Below are positions 1 through 13,100 of a stretch of DNA of 64,000 nt, piece by piece. The DNA is from Rhodamnia argentea (Eukaryota > Streptophyta > Magnoliopsida > Myrtales > Myrtaceae), in the NCBI RefSeq assembly GCF_020921035.1, contig NC_063155.1, positions 9,905,001 to 9,969,000 on the forward strand, given 5' to 3'. The position numbers and the translations under genes were made by a program. Within the stretch, counting starts at the first letter, position 1. The number at the start of each line of letters is the position of its first letter. A model generated the notes under the pieces. That model was given only the letters and a program-made list of their open reading frames with translations. It was not told the origin of the DNA and did no database searches.

Positions 1-1560
1 TCAAGACAAGCGAGTATTTTTCATGAAACAAAACGGACCTTAATTTATTATGTTTTTCTTAACTATCCATGGATGCTCCGTTGCTCCATGCCCCAAATGC
101 AGATTTTTTTTTTCGTGTAAGTGGCTATAATTGTCTGAAAGAATTAGGTTAAAAAAATTGACTTAATGCCTTTTTGTCTAGGTAAACTTGTTGAGAATCT
201 ACCAATTTATTCTTTTATAAAATAACCAACCTTTTTTAAATTTTGCAAATCATCAATTTTGTACCAACTTACCAATTTTTAGTTATATAAACCACAAATT
301 ATTTATTTTTTTTATCACTTGCGTCCCGTATTGGTTTGAGTTTCTTTTTGCCAAAGGTGGTTTTCTTTATTACTTTATTATAAATCGACTGATGTGACAC
401 GTAAAAAAAAATCCTATTAGGAAACCCCATAATACCGATCTCATTGGCCCTTGGTTGCCCAAATTGATAAATGAGGGCTAAATTAGGGCCCAAAAGCAAA
501 TCTTAATGCGTTTGCAAATGTTTTGAATTTATTAACTTCGTATATGAGATTTCTAAGCTAAATTAAAGCAACTTACCAGCTTTTGCCGGATTATATTATC
601 AATTAATTTTGAATTGGCAACTTAGAGTTACTTACCAACGTTTAATTATTTATTTTTTGACTTTGTTCATTGAGTTATGAGTTACTTACGGAACTATATT
701 AGCGTGATTCACCTACTTTTCTTTCATAAATTGCCCCCGAGTATTGGGTGACCAACTCCTAGTTGAGTTTCTTACTGCGTTTATGAATTGGCTTAGTTTT
801 TCAACTTTTCTTACAAACTTTTATTTGCATTTGTTAGTAAGGCCTTGCATTTGCCAACTCTTTGCAGAACTTACTAAACTTAATTTATAATGACTTGCGA
901 ACTTTTTTCCAATTAAGTTATCAACTACTTTTGAGCTACCAGTTTTTTTTTTGAGTATTACTTACCAGGTTTATTTCTTCTAATTATCAGCCTTTATTTA
1001 CCTTTCTTAACTATTCCTTAAACTTACCAACTCTCATATGAAATCACTAACTTTAAGTAAATTGATTTATCGATGTTTCTTCAATTAAGTTATCTACTAT
1101 TTTTTTGTTACGAAATCTCATTTGAAATAGTCAATGTTTATATGATTTTTTAAAATTTACCAACTTTGCTATTAAATTACTTAGTCAGGAAAAAGAGTTT
1201 TGTAAGTCATTAACATAAAGGCTGGCAAGGCATTGGTGAGAAAGGTAAATAGAGGATGATAAACTATAGTAGTCTTTTTTTGTGAGGGATAATAGAAGTT
1301 AATAATTCTAAAAATAGGTAAATAAACGTTGGTGATTTACTCAAATCAGGGTTAGTAAAGCACAATCAGTTGATAATCTAATCGTAAAAAAAGTTGGTAA
1401 GTAGGACAAATAAAAGTGCTAGTTAGAAATTAATAAAGTCCATCAAGGTCACCATCTTTTCTCACCAAATAAATCCAAGATATTTATAGAAATCGTCAAA
1501 TCATGTTTAATCAAAGGACTCGCAGATTCCTCAAAAGGCACACAAATAACAATTCTGATC
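1..1560. repeat. AT-rich degenerate repeat rich in TTACCAA / TTGGTAA
   Basis: No gene is seen. The stretch is AT-rich and built of irregular short motifs such as cttaccaact and aattaagttatcaact. Up to about 1180 the motif reads TTACCAA; from about 1200 to 1440 it reads TTGGTAA, so the segment is partly self-complementary. The same vocabulary in the TTGGTAA orientation returns at 8292-9480. It looks like a decayed inverted-repeat or foldback element, but no clean ends were found. Confidence 0.45.
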
Positions 1561-2974
1561 AACCCCCGTTGAAAGGTTGTCATTACCTACTTTTCCCCAG
1601 GTGGGCCATAAATTTAGAGGTATTGTCATCAGACTAGGCGTCGACTCTCTCGAGTCCATATCTTGAGTGACGTTGGATTTCATTTTCATGATTAACAATC
1701 TAAACAATTAACTAGGAATAGTCACTAGCCTATTCGGATTGGCTAGAAACCAATCGAGACACGGTAGTATTATCTCGATTCCTACGCAATAAGAGATTCT
1801 AGGATTTGGAACTTGTTTAAGCTAATTATCTAATTAGTGCCATTTCGATACTTAACCAGTTGATTGTTTTCCAAGGTGATCATGTATTTTGATTATCATT
1901 TAAAGCCTACGTGTATCAAGCCATTGCTAAAGGATCGTGCATTCTATTTATTTATCTTTTTTCATTTTCATGCAAATTCTAGTCTAATCCTAACCTAGCT
2001 CTAGGAAAGTGATTAATACACAATGCATCGAAATACAGTGCGGTAAATAAATGTACAAGTATTGAAATAGCTAAGTACAAACTGGGAATAAAAACAACCA
2101 AATACAACATGTATTTAATTACAATCCTAAATATCAACCCCCGAGACATGATCGGGTGTATAAAATCAAACCAAATTGGACATTGGTCGATCGCCATCGC
2201 CAGACAAACGCCTAAAAAACAACAATTAGGCTAAAAAGACAATAAAAAGCATTTTCCAAACATTTTCCAATTTTTGTTATTTTTTGTTTGATTTTCTGGA
2301 TTTTTAATACTTTTAACTCTTTTTTTTAATTTCGGGGCTCAGGTCGGGTTCCCGAGCCCAAACTGGGTCAAGCCTATGGGCTTGGCCCAGGTCAGGCGAG
2401 GGAGCCCTTTGCCGGTAGTCCGCGGCCCAGACAGCGGCAACCAAGGGAACCCAGCCGGGCCATCTCTTCCTCTGTTGGCCCAGTTCCCACGAGAGGCCCA
2501 TAAGGCGCTCGGCCCAAGGAAGCCTCCGCAGCACCTCCAACCCATTGTTCTAGCTGGCCCAGACGATCTCAAGGCCCACTCATGCGCTCAGCCTGGCCTC
2601 CTCACTCCTTGAAACTAAGTCGGACCGTATGATGGCGTGCTCAGGCCCGGTCCGACCAGTTCATTCAAACGCGAGTCTACTCCCGTGCGCATTATCGGAC
2701 CTATTCTCGGCGTAGGACGCTCGGCGGACTTCAACCGCCTTGCTTATGAGCTCCAGCCAGTCTCGACGCCTCACCACAACAACTGAGGGACCACCCATCG
2801 CCGACCGAAGGCTCGGCCGAGGCACCAAAACCATCCGCTTCTCTGCCATGATGCGCCGAGACCACCGTTTCGTCCGACATGCATAAATAGCACAAGGGAA
2901 ATAATACAGGAAGCTCATACAAACATATCGAACCCAAAGCAAGTCACGAGGAGGACCAAAAGGCCACGACGCAA
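1561..2974. other. Repeat-like sequence with a GC-rich block, no gene
   Basis: 1561-2310 is AT-rich with no convincing coding sequence. About 2335-2940 is abruptly GC-rich with many GGCCCA words, giving overlapping open frames on both strands that match nothing I know. The solo LTR that follows at 2975 is inserted here: the flanking sequence resumes at 6147 after a 5-bp target duplication. The whole is probably an older LTR-retrotransposon fragment that was later split. Confidence 0.35.
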
Positions 2975-5900
2975 TGTTGACACATGATTTTTAATTTTTC
3001 TTTTATTTTGAAAAATTATTTAAAAATAGTGAAAATTTTGTAAAATTTGCAAAATCAACTTTGGAAACCAATTTTGAACAAAAAATATTTTTCGTAATTT
3101 TAAATATTTTTTCGAATTTATTTAATTATAAAATACCCAAAAAAATCATAAAAATACCATTCATGGTCTGAAAAATACGAAAAAATAATCAATATTTTCG
3201 TTTTAATTTACTCTTCACGCTGGTCACTTTAAATTTCAAAAATTCTACTTGGGTCACAATGTTCCTTCACAAATGTTAACGCGAATCAACCATAAAAATT
3301 CCTCTTCGAGTCTTTTAATTTTCAATTTTCACTTTTCATAAGCTATGACATTGGTATCTAGAGCCTTGAAGTGAAATAGTGTCAATTTTCCCTCCAATTG
3401 ATCAATTTTGACTCAAAGGGCTTAATTGCATATTTTTCTTGCAATTTAGTCCCCGATTTCACAAATCTTGAAATTAAATTTTATACGGGCACACCCATGA
3501 AAATCAAACACCTTTGCCCTATATTTTTCATCATCATGGATCTAACGCTGACCTTATTTTGAATTGATTCGATCGTTTAGGCCTTGAAAAGTGCCAAAAT
3601 CATTGTCGGATCCTAAATCGATTTTCGGGTTTTCATTAAATTTCAAGCCAAAAATTCATGAAAATGCCCATTTCACAAGGAAATCATGATGGGAAACTCA
3701 ATTTTAACCTCAATTTTACAAAAAAATGCCCGATTTAGGCTCGGATTTGATTAAAAATTCGAAATCGGATCTTCCGGATCGGAGCCGACCCGACGCGGCA
3801 GATCCGGGTCTGCAACACCGAATGCCAGATAGCTTCACGCGCGCGTACAGGGCAGAAAAAAAAAGTGGTTAGATTCTTGAGGGGTTCTTGGGATTTGTGA
3901 ATCGGTTACGGTCACTAAAAAACAAAAAAGGAAAAGAACAAAGAAGGAAAAGGGGGTTTTAGAAGACAGAGGAAGGTCTTCATTGGCAGAGAGGAGGGAA
4001 GGGTTTTTCTCTGTAACTTTGTTCGTCCGCCATTGTCAAGCAAGGCCACGAACTTCGAGCTCGATTCGCGATTGACCCAGGCGACACCAGACCACGACAT
4101 TGAACCCATTAGCTCCATCTCGTCTTTGGGAACATCCTGAACCCAGCGACGTCCGTTTCCAGTGTCCCAAAAAAAAGGAGGAGGTATACTCCATCGTCGA
4201 AGCTCTCGGAGGTCAGTGAATGGTGGACCTCCATTTCTCAACGTTTCTTCGTCATTTTTAGTTCAATCTTGTTCTGAGCATCTACTGAGCACATATATAC
4301 CTTGCTTTTTTGTTTTCGATGCATGGAAACCTCGAGTTGGCCCCAGACCCTTCCAAAACTACCAGGAGCTCGTAAGCTCATTTTCAATGTCATTCGAAGC
4401 GATAGGATCACAAGGTAAGTATCCCTGGACTCCAAGGATGCTCGTCGTAGCTTTGGTATCGTGTAAATCGCGTGCTCGTTCGTCGCCGCAACTAGACTTG
4501 TTCTTGCCTTTTCATATAGTTTTCACCGTTGGATCGTGCTCATTTTTGGATAGCTGACGTAGGGACGATTTCAACGATACCTAAATTGCCCAAATTGGAC
4601 GAGATCTCATTGTTGATTGTCGCCTGAAAACCCTTAGCCGTCCATTGGTCTTCTTCAACCTTGAGAAGTTTGACACGCCTTTTGACCAGTCAATGGTTAA
4701 CGTGGCATTGACGTGGTGCCTCTTGACGGCCACGTTCAGCTGTGCTATTTTAAACAATTTTTTTAATAAAAAAAACAAAAATAAAACCCTAGATCTGGCT
4801 GCAGCGATCATGCCACGTGTCAAGATTGGGATTTTTTTTCAAAAAATAAAAAAAATGATTATTTCGAATAATAAAAAATTGATCTGATGGCTATCGTTGT
4901 CCCATGTGGCGCCATGAGAGCCGTCAAATCGGTTGTTTTTAAATCAGATTATTAAATCAAGTTCGGACGCATCAGGGGAGGCCACGTGGCACATCTTGGA
5001 GCATCCAATGGGGGAATTTTTGATAATTAGAAAAATAAATAAAAAATTGAAAATTTTTGCAAAAACTCCAAAACTACATTGTTTAGTACCGGTTTGACCC
5101 ATACAGTCTGGGCCGGGCACCCGTGAGGCGCGGGCCGGGTTGACCCAGTCCGGAAAATTATTTAAATAAACAAAATTCGGATAATAATAAAAAATCAGAA
5201 AATTAGAAAATTTATTAAAAATGGAAAAAACCGTTAAAAAAATCCAAAAAAAAAAATAATTCATAAAATTCCTAAAAAAATTTAAAAAATAGGAAATTAA
5301 GACAATCAACTAGCATGACTTATTTTGGGTGTTTTGATCCCCGAACTTTCGAAAAAATGATGATTTAGCCCTTCTTACGAATCGTCTTTGAAAAAATTTA
5401 GAAAAATTCCTAAAAATAGAAAATGGCCACGATCAACTGGCCATGGACTATTTTGGGTAATTTGACTCCCAAACCTTCAAAAAATGACAATTTTTCCCTT
5501 ATGACAAATCATCTCCAAATTTTCCAAAATTGCCCCCGGCCCTTAATTGCATATTCTCTAAGCCTTTAGGGCTATACTAGGAGGCCCTTGATTGGAATTG
5601 ATATGCTTTATTCATGCACTTGATTGTGAATTTACCTTTTTGACTGTGATCGATAGGATTAGTCTTCCAATTTGTATGAAAATCCCCGATCCAACTCACC
5701 TCACCCGAAAATTGCATCCGCATGAAATCTTAATTAGGAAAATCACTCGCGTTAGGTACCGAAAGGGCGTTGGTAATGACATCGACGTAACCAAGTCTCC
5801 AAACCCAAATCTCCGGGTTCCGTGAACCGAACGATATCTCCCAATCGTTTAGTGAGGTTTTCGGTCCACCTTCTAAGAAGGACCGGTGGCGACTCCAAAT

Positions 5901-6141
5901 GCACGCACATGTTGTACATGCCACTCGACCACACTAAGGTCGAACACGATCGACTCTTATTGCCGAATCTCCTTAAAAAACATCTAACTCCCGCCACGAT
6001 TTGGTATGGGCTTGGGGGCCCGCGCCGAGAAAAGCCCGAAGCCTCCTCATCCCGAGGTCAAAAGCCCGATCGATAATCCATTAGCCCTCGAAGAGTATTC
6101 TCCCTACAACGGGAACCTAAAAAAAAAAAGGGGTCGCGACA
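2975..6141 (+). mobile_element. Solo LTR 1 (3167 bp) with 5-bp target duplication CGCAA
   Basis: The element begins TGTTGACACATG at 2975 and ends GGGGTCGCGACA at 6141, so it has TG...CA termini. It is flanked directly by CGCAA on both sides (2970-2974 and 6142-6146), the 5-bp duplication expected of an LTR-retrotransposon integrase. No primer-binding site, gag-pol or second LTR is seen, so it is a solo LTR. Near its 3' end (about 5750-5800) it shares the words taccgaaagggcgtt and gtaaccaagtc with solo LTR 3 read in reverse. Its ORFs are short and match nothing known. Gypsy-type affiliation is inferred from the large LTR size. Confidence 0.8.
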
Positions 6142-6615
6142 CGCAACAATGGACATTTCGTCGAGCAAGTAAGATACTGAGGCTTAGAGGAATACCAAGA
6201 CTCAACCGAGGCCAACCATTCATACCGAGACTACAAGGACACCACCCGGGGACCTCAAAGCAAGCATGTTATTGTACAAACCGGTTGGAGACTCGCTGGA
6301 CCCGAGGAATTAGAGGTCTTGGCCTAATGAACCCCTGTTGCCAAAACAGGGTACTCAAAAAGCCTAAGGAAAAACCTACACGGTCGGGGCTCGGTCGGTG
6401 GCAAATGACGGCAAATCAACACCGCAAGCGGTAGCAACAAGTCACCTACACTTGCATGATCGATATCCCTCTCCCTTCTCACAATTTCTCTCAATTCTCT
6501 ATATGCTCTCTCTCAGCTCTTCCTTCCCTATTGAGCAATGCCCCCCCTTTCTCTTTCCCTCTTCTTAGCCTTTAATAACCCCCCCCCCTTAAAATATCTA
6601 GCAAGCAAATAGATA
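6142..6615. other. Continuation of the sequence interrupted by solo LTR 1
   Basis: Begins with the second copy of the CGCAA target duplication. Moderately GC-rich up to about 6430, then pyrimidine-rich (6460-6600) with C-runs. The ORF at 6006-6434 starts inside the LTR and crosses its end, so it is not a gene. Nothing recognisable is encoded. Confidence 0.35.
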
Positions 6616-8291
6616 TTTTAAGGAGTGAGCGATTCCAAGTTCCAGGTAGGTTTCACCTAGAACCTATAACCTACCCGCTAGTATAAGTTCCTCATTTTTC
6701 GTAACCTAGAACCTACCATTTATATCTTGAAACCTATCCCGTCACAGGTTCCAGGGTTTAGTTCCAAGGTACTTGGGAACCCGCCAATTTTACTAAGAAC
6801 ACTTAAGAAAAGTAGTTCCAACATCCATATAATCATTTTTAATCGGAGAGAGAGATTAGCAGTTGATAAAAAAGAGCCAATGCATTATCGAAGTGCAAGA
6901 TTGTGAATTAAGACCATCAACTTTCAAAGCTAAGAATCCTTACACAATATAGAAAACACATAACTTTGTGTCATTTTACCATGTGCCATCACATGATTCG
7001 ACAACACGAAAACAAGTAAAGTGGGACACGCAGCCTCGGAATATTCATCCTTGACCATAGCATAATTTAGAGTAATCCACTCCAGCTTTTTGTGGAGCAC
7101 GTAAGGTTCATTGCTCTATAATCATTAGCTGTAAACTAAATGCATTCCAAGTTGTTTCTTCTTATTTAAAAAGAAGCTCACACTCAACAAAATATCAACC
7201 GACATATACAGGCAAGAGAAGTAACAAAAGGCTGATTCTTTTAATCATTTATTGGTTCACTATTAGCTTTTGCTGAATCCGAAGCCCTCCAAACTTTCAT
7301 GAATATTAGGATGAGATTGTGTTGTGTGGTCTATTGGAACCAAATTAGACCTCGAGGCTCTTCTTTTGGATATTGTCATCTTCGATTTAAGTACAGAGTG
7401 ATGGAGTTACGGTCTAATAATCTTATCAACAGGATTTGTTCGAAATTTCCATTCATGAACCTAATTGCTAAGAGCAACAAAATCATTCCATCAAGGTTTG
7501 GGTTGCCTAAGAGTCATTAAACATAAACCAATATGCTCAAGCAATCTATCAAATGGAGACCAAAATGAACCCCAAGTCAATTGCTCTCGATCAAGAAGCC
7601 CACGCATCTCAAGCAACAAAATGCACAACCTCTCAACGAATCTTGTTAAGTTTTCAACAGACAAAGCAAAAGGAGGTGTCGAAAAGCGAGCAAAATCGAG
7701 GAGAATTGAACTAGTTGTACGAGTACCCGAGCTTGAGCAACTCAAATCTAGACAACTTGGTCGTCGTCGAGCAAGAGGAAGTTGGGTATGCCGTTGGAGA
7801 TGTGGGTACTAAGGACGAGGCGATGGAACGCGAGGGAAGGGTCGTCATCGAAGGGCAGGGGAGGGAGTGGAGCCCAAAGGACGATGAGGGATGGCCACTC
7901 AAGGGCGTGGGAGATCGCCGCTCTCACTTGTGCCTTCCCAAAGCCGTCGAGCGTGCTTCTGCTGCGTTGAGGTTTCAGAGGGAGAGGTGAGAAGAATAGA
8001 AGAAATTTAGAAAGTAGAAACAGAAAGTTAGGGTTTAAAAATGCCGGTTTTGGTTCGATTTTGGTTAGATTTTGTAGAGAACAGAGAACCGGAGCCAAAA
8101 CCGAAACCGAAACCGAAACCGAAACCGAAACCCAAACCGAAACCGAAATCCAAACCGAAACCGGCGGTTCCTCAAAATGCGGAATCGAGAATCGGACCCT
8201 ATTTCACTAGAACCTAAAATTGAACCGGAACCACGGGTTCGGTTCTCCGATTCCCGATTCTATTTTGGAACCATGCTCACCCTTATTTTGC
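6616..8291. mobile_element. Possible inverted-repeat element with GGTGAGCATGGTTCC-like ends
   Basis: The left end reads about taaggagtgagcgattcc (6618-6635). The reverse complement of the right end (8267-8291) reads aataagggtgagcatggttcc, so the ends are imperfect inverted repeats. The interior holds repeated words such as ggttccaggt and gaacctac and a CCGAAA array. Open frames inside (for example 7748-8098 minus and 7715-7990 plus) overlap one another and show no domain. A non-autonomous transposon is the best guess. Confidence 0.4.
8095..8163. repeat. (CCGAAA)n hexanucleotide array
   Basis: About eleven copies of CCGAAA with a few single-base variants (CCCAAA, CCAAA), lying in the right half of the inverted-repeat element. 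Confidence 0.9.
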
Positions 8292-9480
8292 ATAGTCCGG
8301 TTTCGTGGATTAAATGAAAGTTCATAAAAGGTAAGAGAAGTTTTGGTGACATACAAGGAAAAAAGATGGTAACTTCAAAAATAAATGTTATCTGACTCAA
8401 ATAAGAGTGGGGAATATAGAACTAATTGATAACTTAATTGAAAAAAATGTAGTAATCATTGCAATTAAGGTATTAATTTCAAAAAAGCAGTTGGTAAATA
8501 TAAGGTATAGCTAAGATATGCAAATAAAAGCAGTAACTCAATAGAAAAGTTGGATAGAATTAAGAAAACATAATTGGTAACTTAATTGGAAAAAAATTGG
8601 TAATTCACACAACTAAAGGTTGCAATTTTTATGTAATAATTGGTTAGAAAAGTACATAAAATCTGGTGAACACTAGAAAAGGTTTTATGTCCAAATGTAA
8701 GTGAAGTTGTTAGTATGAAAAAGCCAAATAAACATTGCTAACTAACTCGAAAAGAGTTGGTAAAGGCAAATTAATTGGTAACTCAATGAAGAAAAAATGG
8801 TGTTCGGCGTAATCAACGTTGATAGTTTATAATCGGAATTGGTGAATTTAACGGGTAAAGGCAAATTAATTGGTAACTCAATGAAGAAAAATTGGTATTT
8901 GACGTAATCAATGTTGATAGTTTATAATCGGAATTGGTGAATTTAACGGGTTAGTAAGATAAATAAAAGTAGAAAATACTGATGAGCAATTCAAATAAGA
9001 GTTTGTAAGCCAAAACTAATTGATAACCTAATGCGAGGAAAGTTGAGAAGTCACATAAATAAAGGTTATTAAGTTTACATAAGAGTTTGATAAATTCATG
9101 ATTTTTTTTAAAGAAACACAAATAAAAATTGGCAAATGACAACAAAAGACGAAAAAGAAAATCAAATAATCATTGGTAAGTAACTTGAATAGAGTCGGTA
9201 ATCCAAAACTAGTCGATACCATAATCAGAAAAAAAAAGTTGGTAAATCATTCATATAAAAAGATAGATAAGTTTATATAAGAATTGATAACTTAAAGGCG
9301 TGGACAAAAAAAAAAAAGCCAAAATAAAATGTATTAAAAGACAAGAAAAGTTGATAATTTGCTAACTATAAAAAAGAGTTGGTAATTTATAAAAGTATCT
9401 GTAAATGATCCATAAACTGCCGAAAAGTACAAAAACCAATAAGGTTTTTTTTATCAACATATGTAATAAAAAAAAATTTC
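8292..9480. repeat. AT-rich TTGGTAA-motif repeat, inverted relative to 1-1180
   Basis: Low-complexity AT-rich sequence dominated by TTGGTAA, TTGATAA and AACTTAATTGG words. These are the reverse complement of the motifs in the first 1.2 kb. It contains an exact tandem duplication (8761-8950). No coding sequence. The two segments may be the arms of one large decayed element spanning about 9 kb, or two insertions of one family in opposite orientation. Confidence 0.45.
8761..8950. repeat. Two tandem copies of a 95-bp unit
   Basis: Both copies begin taaaggcaaattaattgg (8761 and 8856) and end gaatttaacggg. They differ at only a handful of bases, so this is a recent local duplication inside older repeat DNA. 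Confidence 0.9.
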
Positions 9481-10151
9481 CATGTCCATATCCAGAACAG
9501 ATTCAGTTCATACTAACCATTCAACCTAAAAGAAGACATCATGTGGCTGGAGGAGTCCCGTGAAAAAATCTCTTGTCTACTATATGGCATATAGGGGCCA
9601 TAGGGCCTCTATGGCTGCGGCTGGTGGGCGATTGAACCCGACAAACTCCATCAACTTTTTCACACTAGTGCTGGCGGCTACTCCCCTCGCAGCAGATAAG
9701 GCGCAAATAGCCTTGGACTTCGCCTTATATTCCGACTAATGTAAATTTCCTCAATCTTTTCTACGACTCCTTTTCACGCCGCGCACGAAGATCTTTCCAT
9801 TGATAGAGGCAAGTGGCTTCCTCATTGAACGAAGTCTTAAATGTAAAAGCTACTACCGTTGACTTCCTGCACGTATTAGGCATCATGTCGATCCGAGTCA
9901 TGGCGATAGCAGCCGGAAAAGAGGACTTTAACCACAGAAAAGGAAAATTGAAATCTCGCAAGTAATTGATGAGCGATCGCCCGCATGTCCACGTCCAGCA
10001 CCGACTATCGTCTGCTGTGAAGGCTTAGTGGGTTCCCGAACTTTGTCGCACGTACACCTTCTGATTCAGATCAACTTTAGTTCCCATGTCCAAATCAGAA
10101 ACTCCTACAAAAAGAACCAAACACAGAGGGAACTAACTAAATAGGGGAATC
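9481..10151. other. Upstream region of CYP71 gene A
   Basis: No gene is recognised. A 66-codon minus-strand open frame at 9761-9961 has no domain I know. The promoter of gene A must lie here, but I cannot point to a convincing TATA box. Confidence 0.4.
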
Positions 10152-13100
10152 ATGTCAAGTGAACTGATCACACAGTATCTTTATCCCTTTCTGATATCGT
10201 TCACCATCTTCATCTTACTCCTCTTCAAATGGTGGCTCCCACCTTCCGCCGCCAAAAAGCACTACCGCCCACCACCTTCACCGCCGAAGCTTCCCATCCT
10301 CGGAAACCTCCACCAACTCGGCTGGCACCCTCACTCCTCCCTTGCGAACTTGTCGCGAAAACATGGCCCTCTCATGGTCCTCCGCCTCGGCCGCGTCCCG
10401 GCGCTTGTCGTCTCGTCGGTGGACGCCGCCCGCGCGATCCTGAAGACCCACGATGTCGTCTTCTCCGACCGGCCGAAGTCCAGCATCTTCAGAAAGCTTC
10501 TCTATGACCAGAAGGACGTGGCGATGGCGCCGTATGGCGAGTACTGGAGGCAGACGAAGAGCGTGTTCGTATTGCACCTCCTGAGCAACAAGAGGGTCCA
10601 GTCGTTTCGCACAGTCCGGGAGGAAGAGGTGGCCAACCTGATTGGCGACATCAAGGGCTCGCTCTCTTCCGTGTCGCCGGCTAACGTGAACTTGAGCGAG
10701 ACGTTCGCGGCGCTCACCAACAATGTGGTGTGTAGAGTGGCTTTGGGGAGGAAGTACGGTGGGAAGAGGTTCAAGGAGATGCTGATGGAGTTTGTGGAGT
10801 TGTTGGGGGTTTTCAACTTTGGGGATTATATTCCGTGGCTTGCATGGGTGGATCGACTGAGTGGTTTGGACGTGAAGATGGACAAGGTGGCTAAAGAATT
10901 TGATGATTTCTTGGATGAAGTTGTTGAAGAGCATGTGGAGAAGAGAAAGAGATGTGATGGAGGAGCCGAAATAGTAGAAGACAAAGCTGATTTTGTGGAC
11001 ATCTTGCTTTCTATCCAAAAGGAGAGCACCATCGGTATTTCCATTGATCGAGTTTGCATGAAGGCTCTTATCTTGGTACGCAAAATTTTTGCCTGGCCCT
11101 TTTGTTCCGATAGAAATTTGGAGTCAGAAAATTAGATTGTCTGCGGAAGCATGATTTGGATATGGGTAATAATTTGTGTTTTGATGTGGGTAAGTGTATT
11201 TGTGTATGGTTTAGTTGATGTAGATGAATGGACTGAGGAGTATATTTTAAGGAATATAGCGAGGTTTCATGGAACAAGAATAGTTTGATTAGTTGATAGA
11301 ATTGGTATTACAATAGTTGGAGGAGTTGGTGAAGGAGCTACATGATATGGAGTTTGTTTTCATGCTCCTCACTCTCAACATGAATGAACTTTAAGCCTAT
11401 TTATAGTGAACTCCACCGTCACAGTTAATTACACTATATAGATTAGACTTATCTAAAAATATCTATTCAATAAATATCTTGTCCATGCTATATCTTTCTG
11501 GACTTCACTAGCAAATGCCTATCCTAGAAGTCTCTAGAGATTGAATCACAAATCACTCTCCCTTGATCCAATTAAACGATATTTCTGCTTGCTTTGAATC
11601 GTCTCAAATTTGGCTAGAATTTCTTGTTAGAGTTTGTGTTCCATGCCTTTTTTGCGATCTTAACTCCAAGAATCCTTCCATCCTTTTGTAGTTGATTTGC
11701 CAAAACACTTGCATCTTTCTTCGACTCTGCATTCCTTTTTCCTGACGATGTCTCATATGTTTTGGGCAATCAAAATGCTCCTAGTTGCGGTTGGTCCCAT
11801 TGAAAGCAGAGATGGATAGTTTTTTATGAGGAGATGTTGGCCCTTTTTATTTTTATTTTAAATTCTGGCTTGGGCTCGGGCTCTGGCTGCCATAGGCTCT
11901 GGCTCCGACTCCAGCTCTCGCTCTCGCTTTTGCTCTGGCTTTGTGGGCTCTCATTCTGGCTTTAGCTTTGATTTTAGTTGAGGACGGTGAGGACAAACGC
12001 CCATAATTCGAATGAAACTGATACCAATTATAGGAATTTGGAGCTTTGATACGATGTTGAAAATTAGATTGTTGGCATAAGCATCGTTTAGATATCGGAT
12101 GTAGTTTGTGCTTTGATATTTGTAAGTGTGTGTATGGTCTAGTTCATGAAGAGAAATGGACAAAAATAGTATACTTTAAGGAATATAGCAAGACAAATAT
12201 AGCTTGATTAATTGGAGAATTAATATTACCATAGTTGGAGGAGGTGTTGGTGAAGGAGCTACATAATATGGTGTTTATTTTCATGCTCCTCACTCTCAAC
12301 ATGAATGAGCATTAAGCCTATCTATAGAAGACTCCATTGCCATAGTCAATTACAGTAGATACATCTAGTTCTAGACCTATATATAAATATCTATTCAGAA
12401 AATATCTTGTCTAGTGTAAATATTTCTAGACTTCACTAGCAAATCACAAATTCCAACAGTTCCATTACAGACATTTTGTCTAGGCAAGTTTTTCAATTTG
12501 TTAGTTTAGTACATGTCTCGTGCAAACAGACGATGTAATGCCTCTTTTAGTCGATCAGCATGCAACGTCCATGGATCTTGTTTGTGGGGAATGAGACATG
12601 CAAAATCCTTAGAAAGAACATAAGCTCAAAAGACAATTTGCACTTAAATTAACTTATAAAAATGGTTTTCGAATAACCCTAGACTACTACATGTTGGTAC
12701 TGATCATGTAGAGTCAGGTTGAAGTGAACGGAGCCTTGTATAGTCTAGATCCAATCACTCACATTCTCTGATCGAGCGACTCCTTTCGGTCAAGGAACAC
12801 TATTTTGGGACACTTCGGATTGATGGGCCAATTATAATTGCAGGATGCATTTGCAGCGGGAACAGACACTACATACACTGTCCTGGAGTGGGGGATGACC
12901 GAGCTTTTGAGGCATCCGAATGCAATGCGACGAGCACAAGACGAACTCAGAAGGGTTGCCGGTGACAAGTCCAGCATAACCGAGGACGACCTGGACCAGA
13001 TGTGCTACTTGAAGGCCGTGATCAAGGAAACACTCCGACTGCATCCTCCAATCCCTCTACTAATTCCCCGAGAGTCGACCCAAGACACTAAAGTGAATGG

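Noticed and set aside
2313-2942. Overlapping open frames on both strands in a GC-rich block
   Set aside because: Long frames on both strands are expected in GC-rich repeat DNA; none shows a known domain and they stop at the LTR boundary.
5752-6434. Several overlapping frames up to 142 codons
   Set aside because: They lie in or cross the end of solo LTR 1, whose exact target duplication shows the boundary is not genic.
7715-8098. Open frames on both strands near a CCGAAA array
   Set aside because: They overlap each other and lie inside an inverted-repeat element; no recognisable protein.
10278-11018. 246-codon open frame on the minus strand
   Set aside because: Exact antisense shadow of CYP gene A exon 1; no domain and no independent signals.
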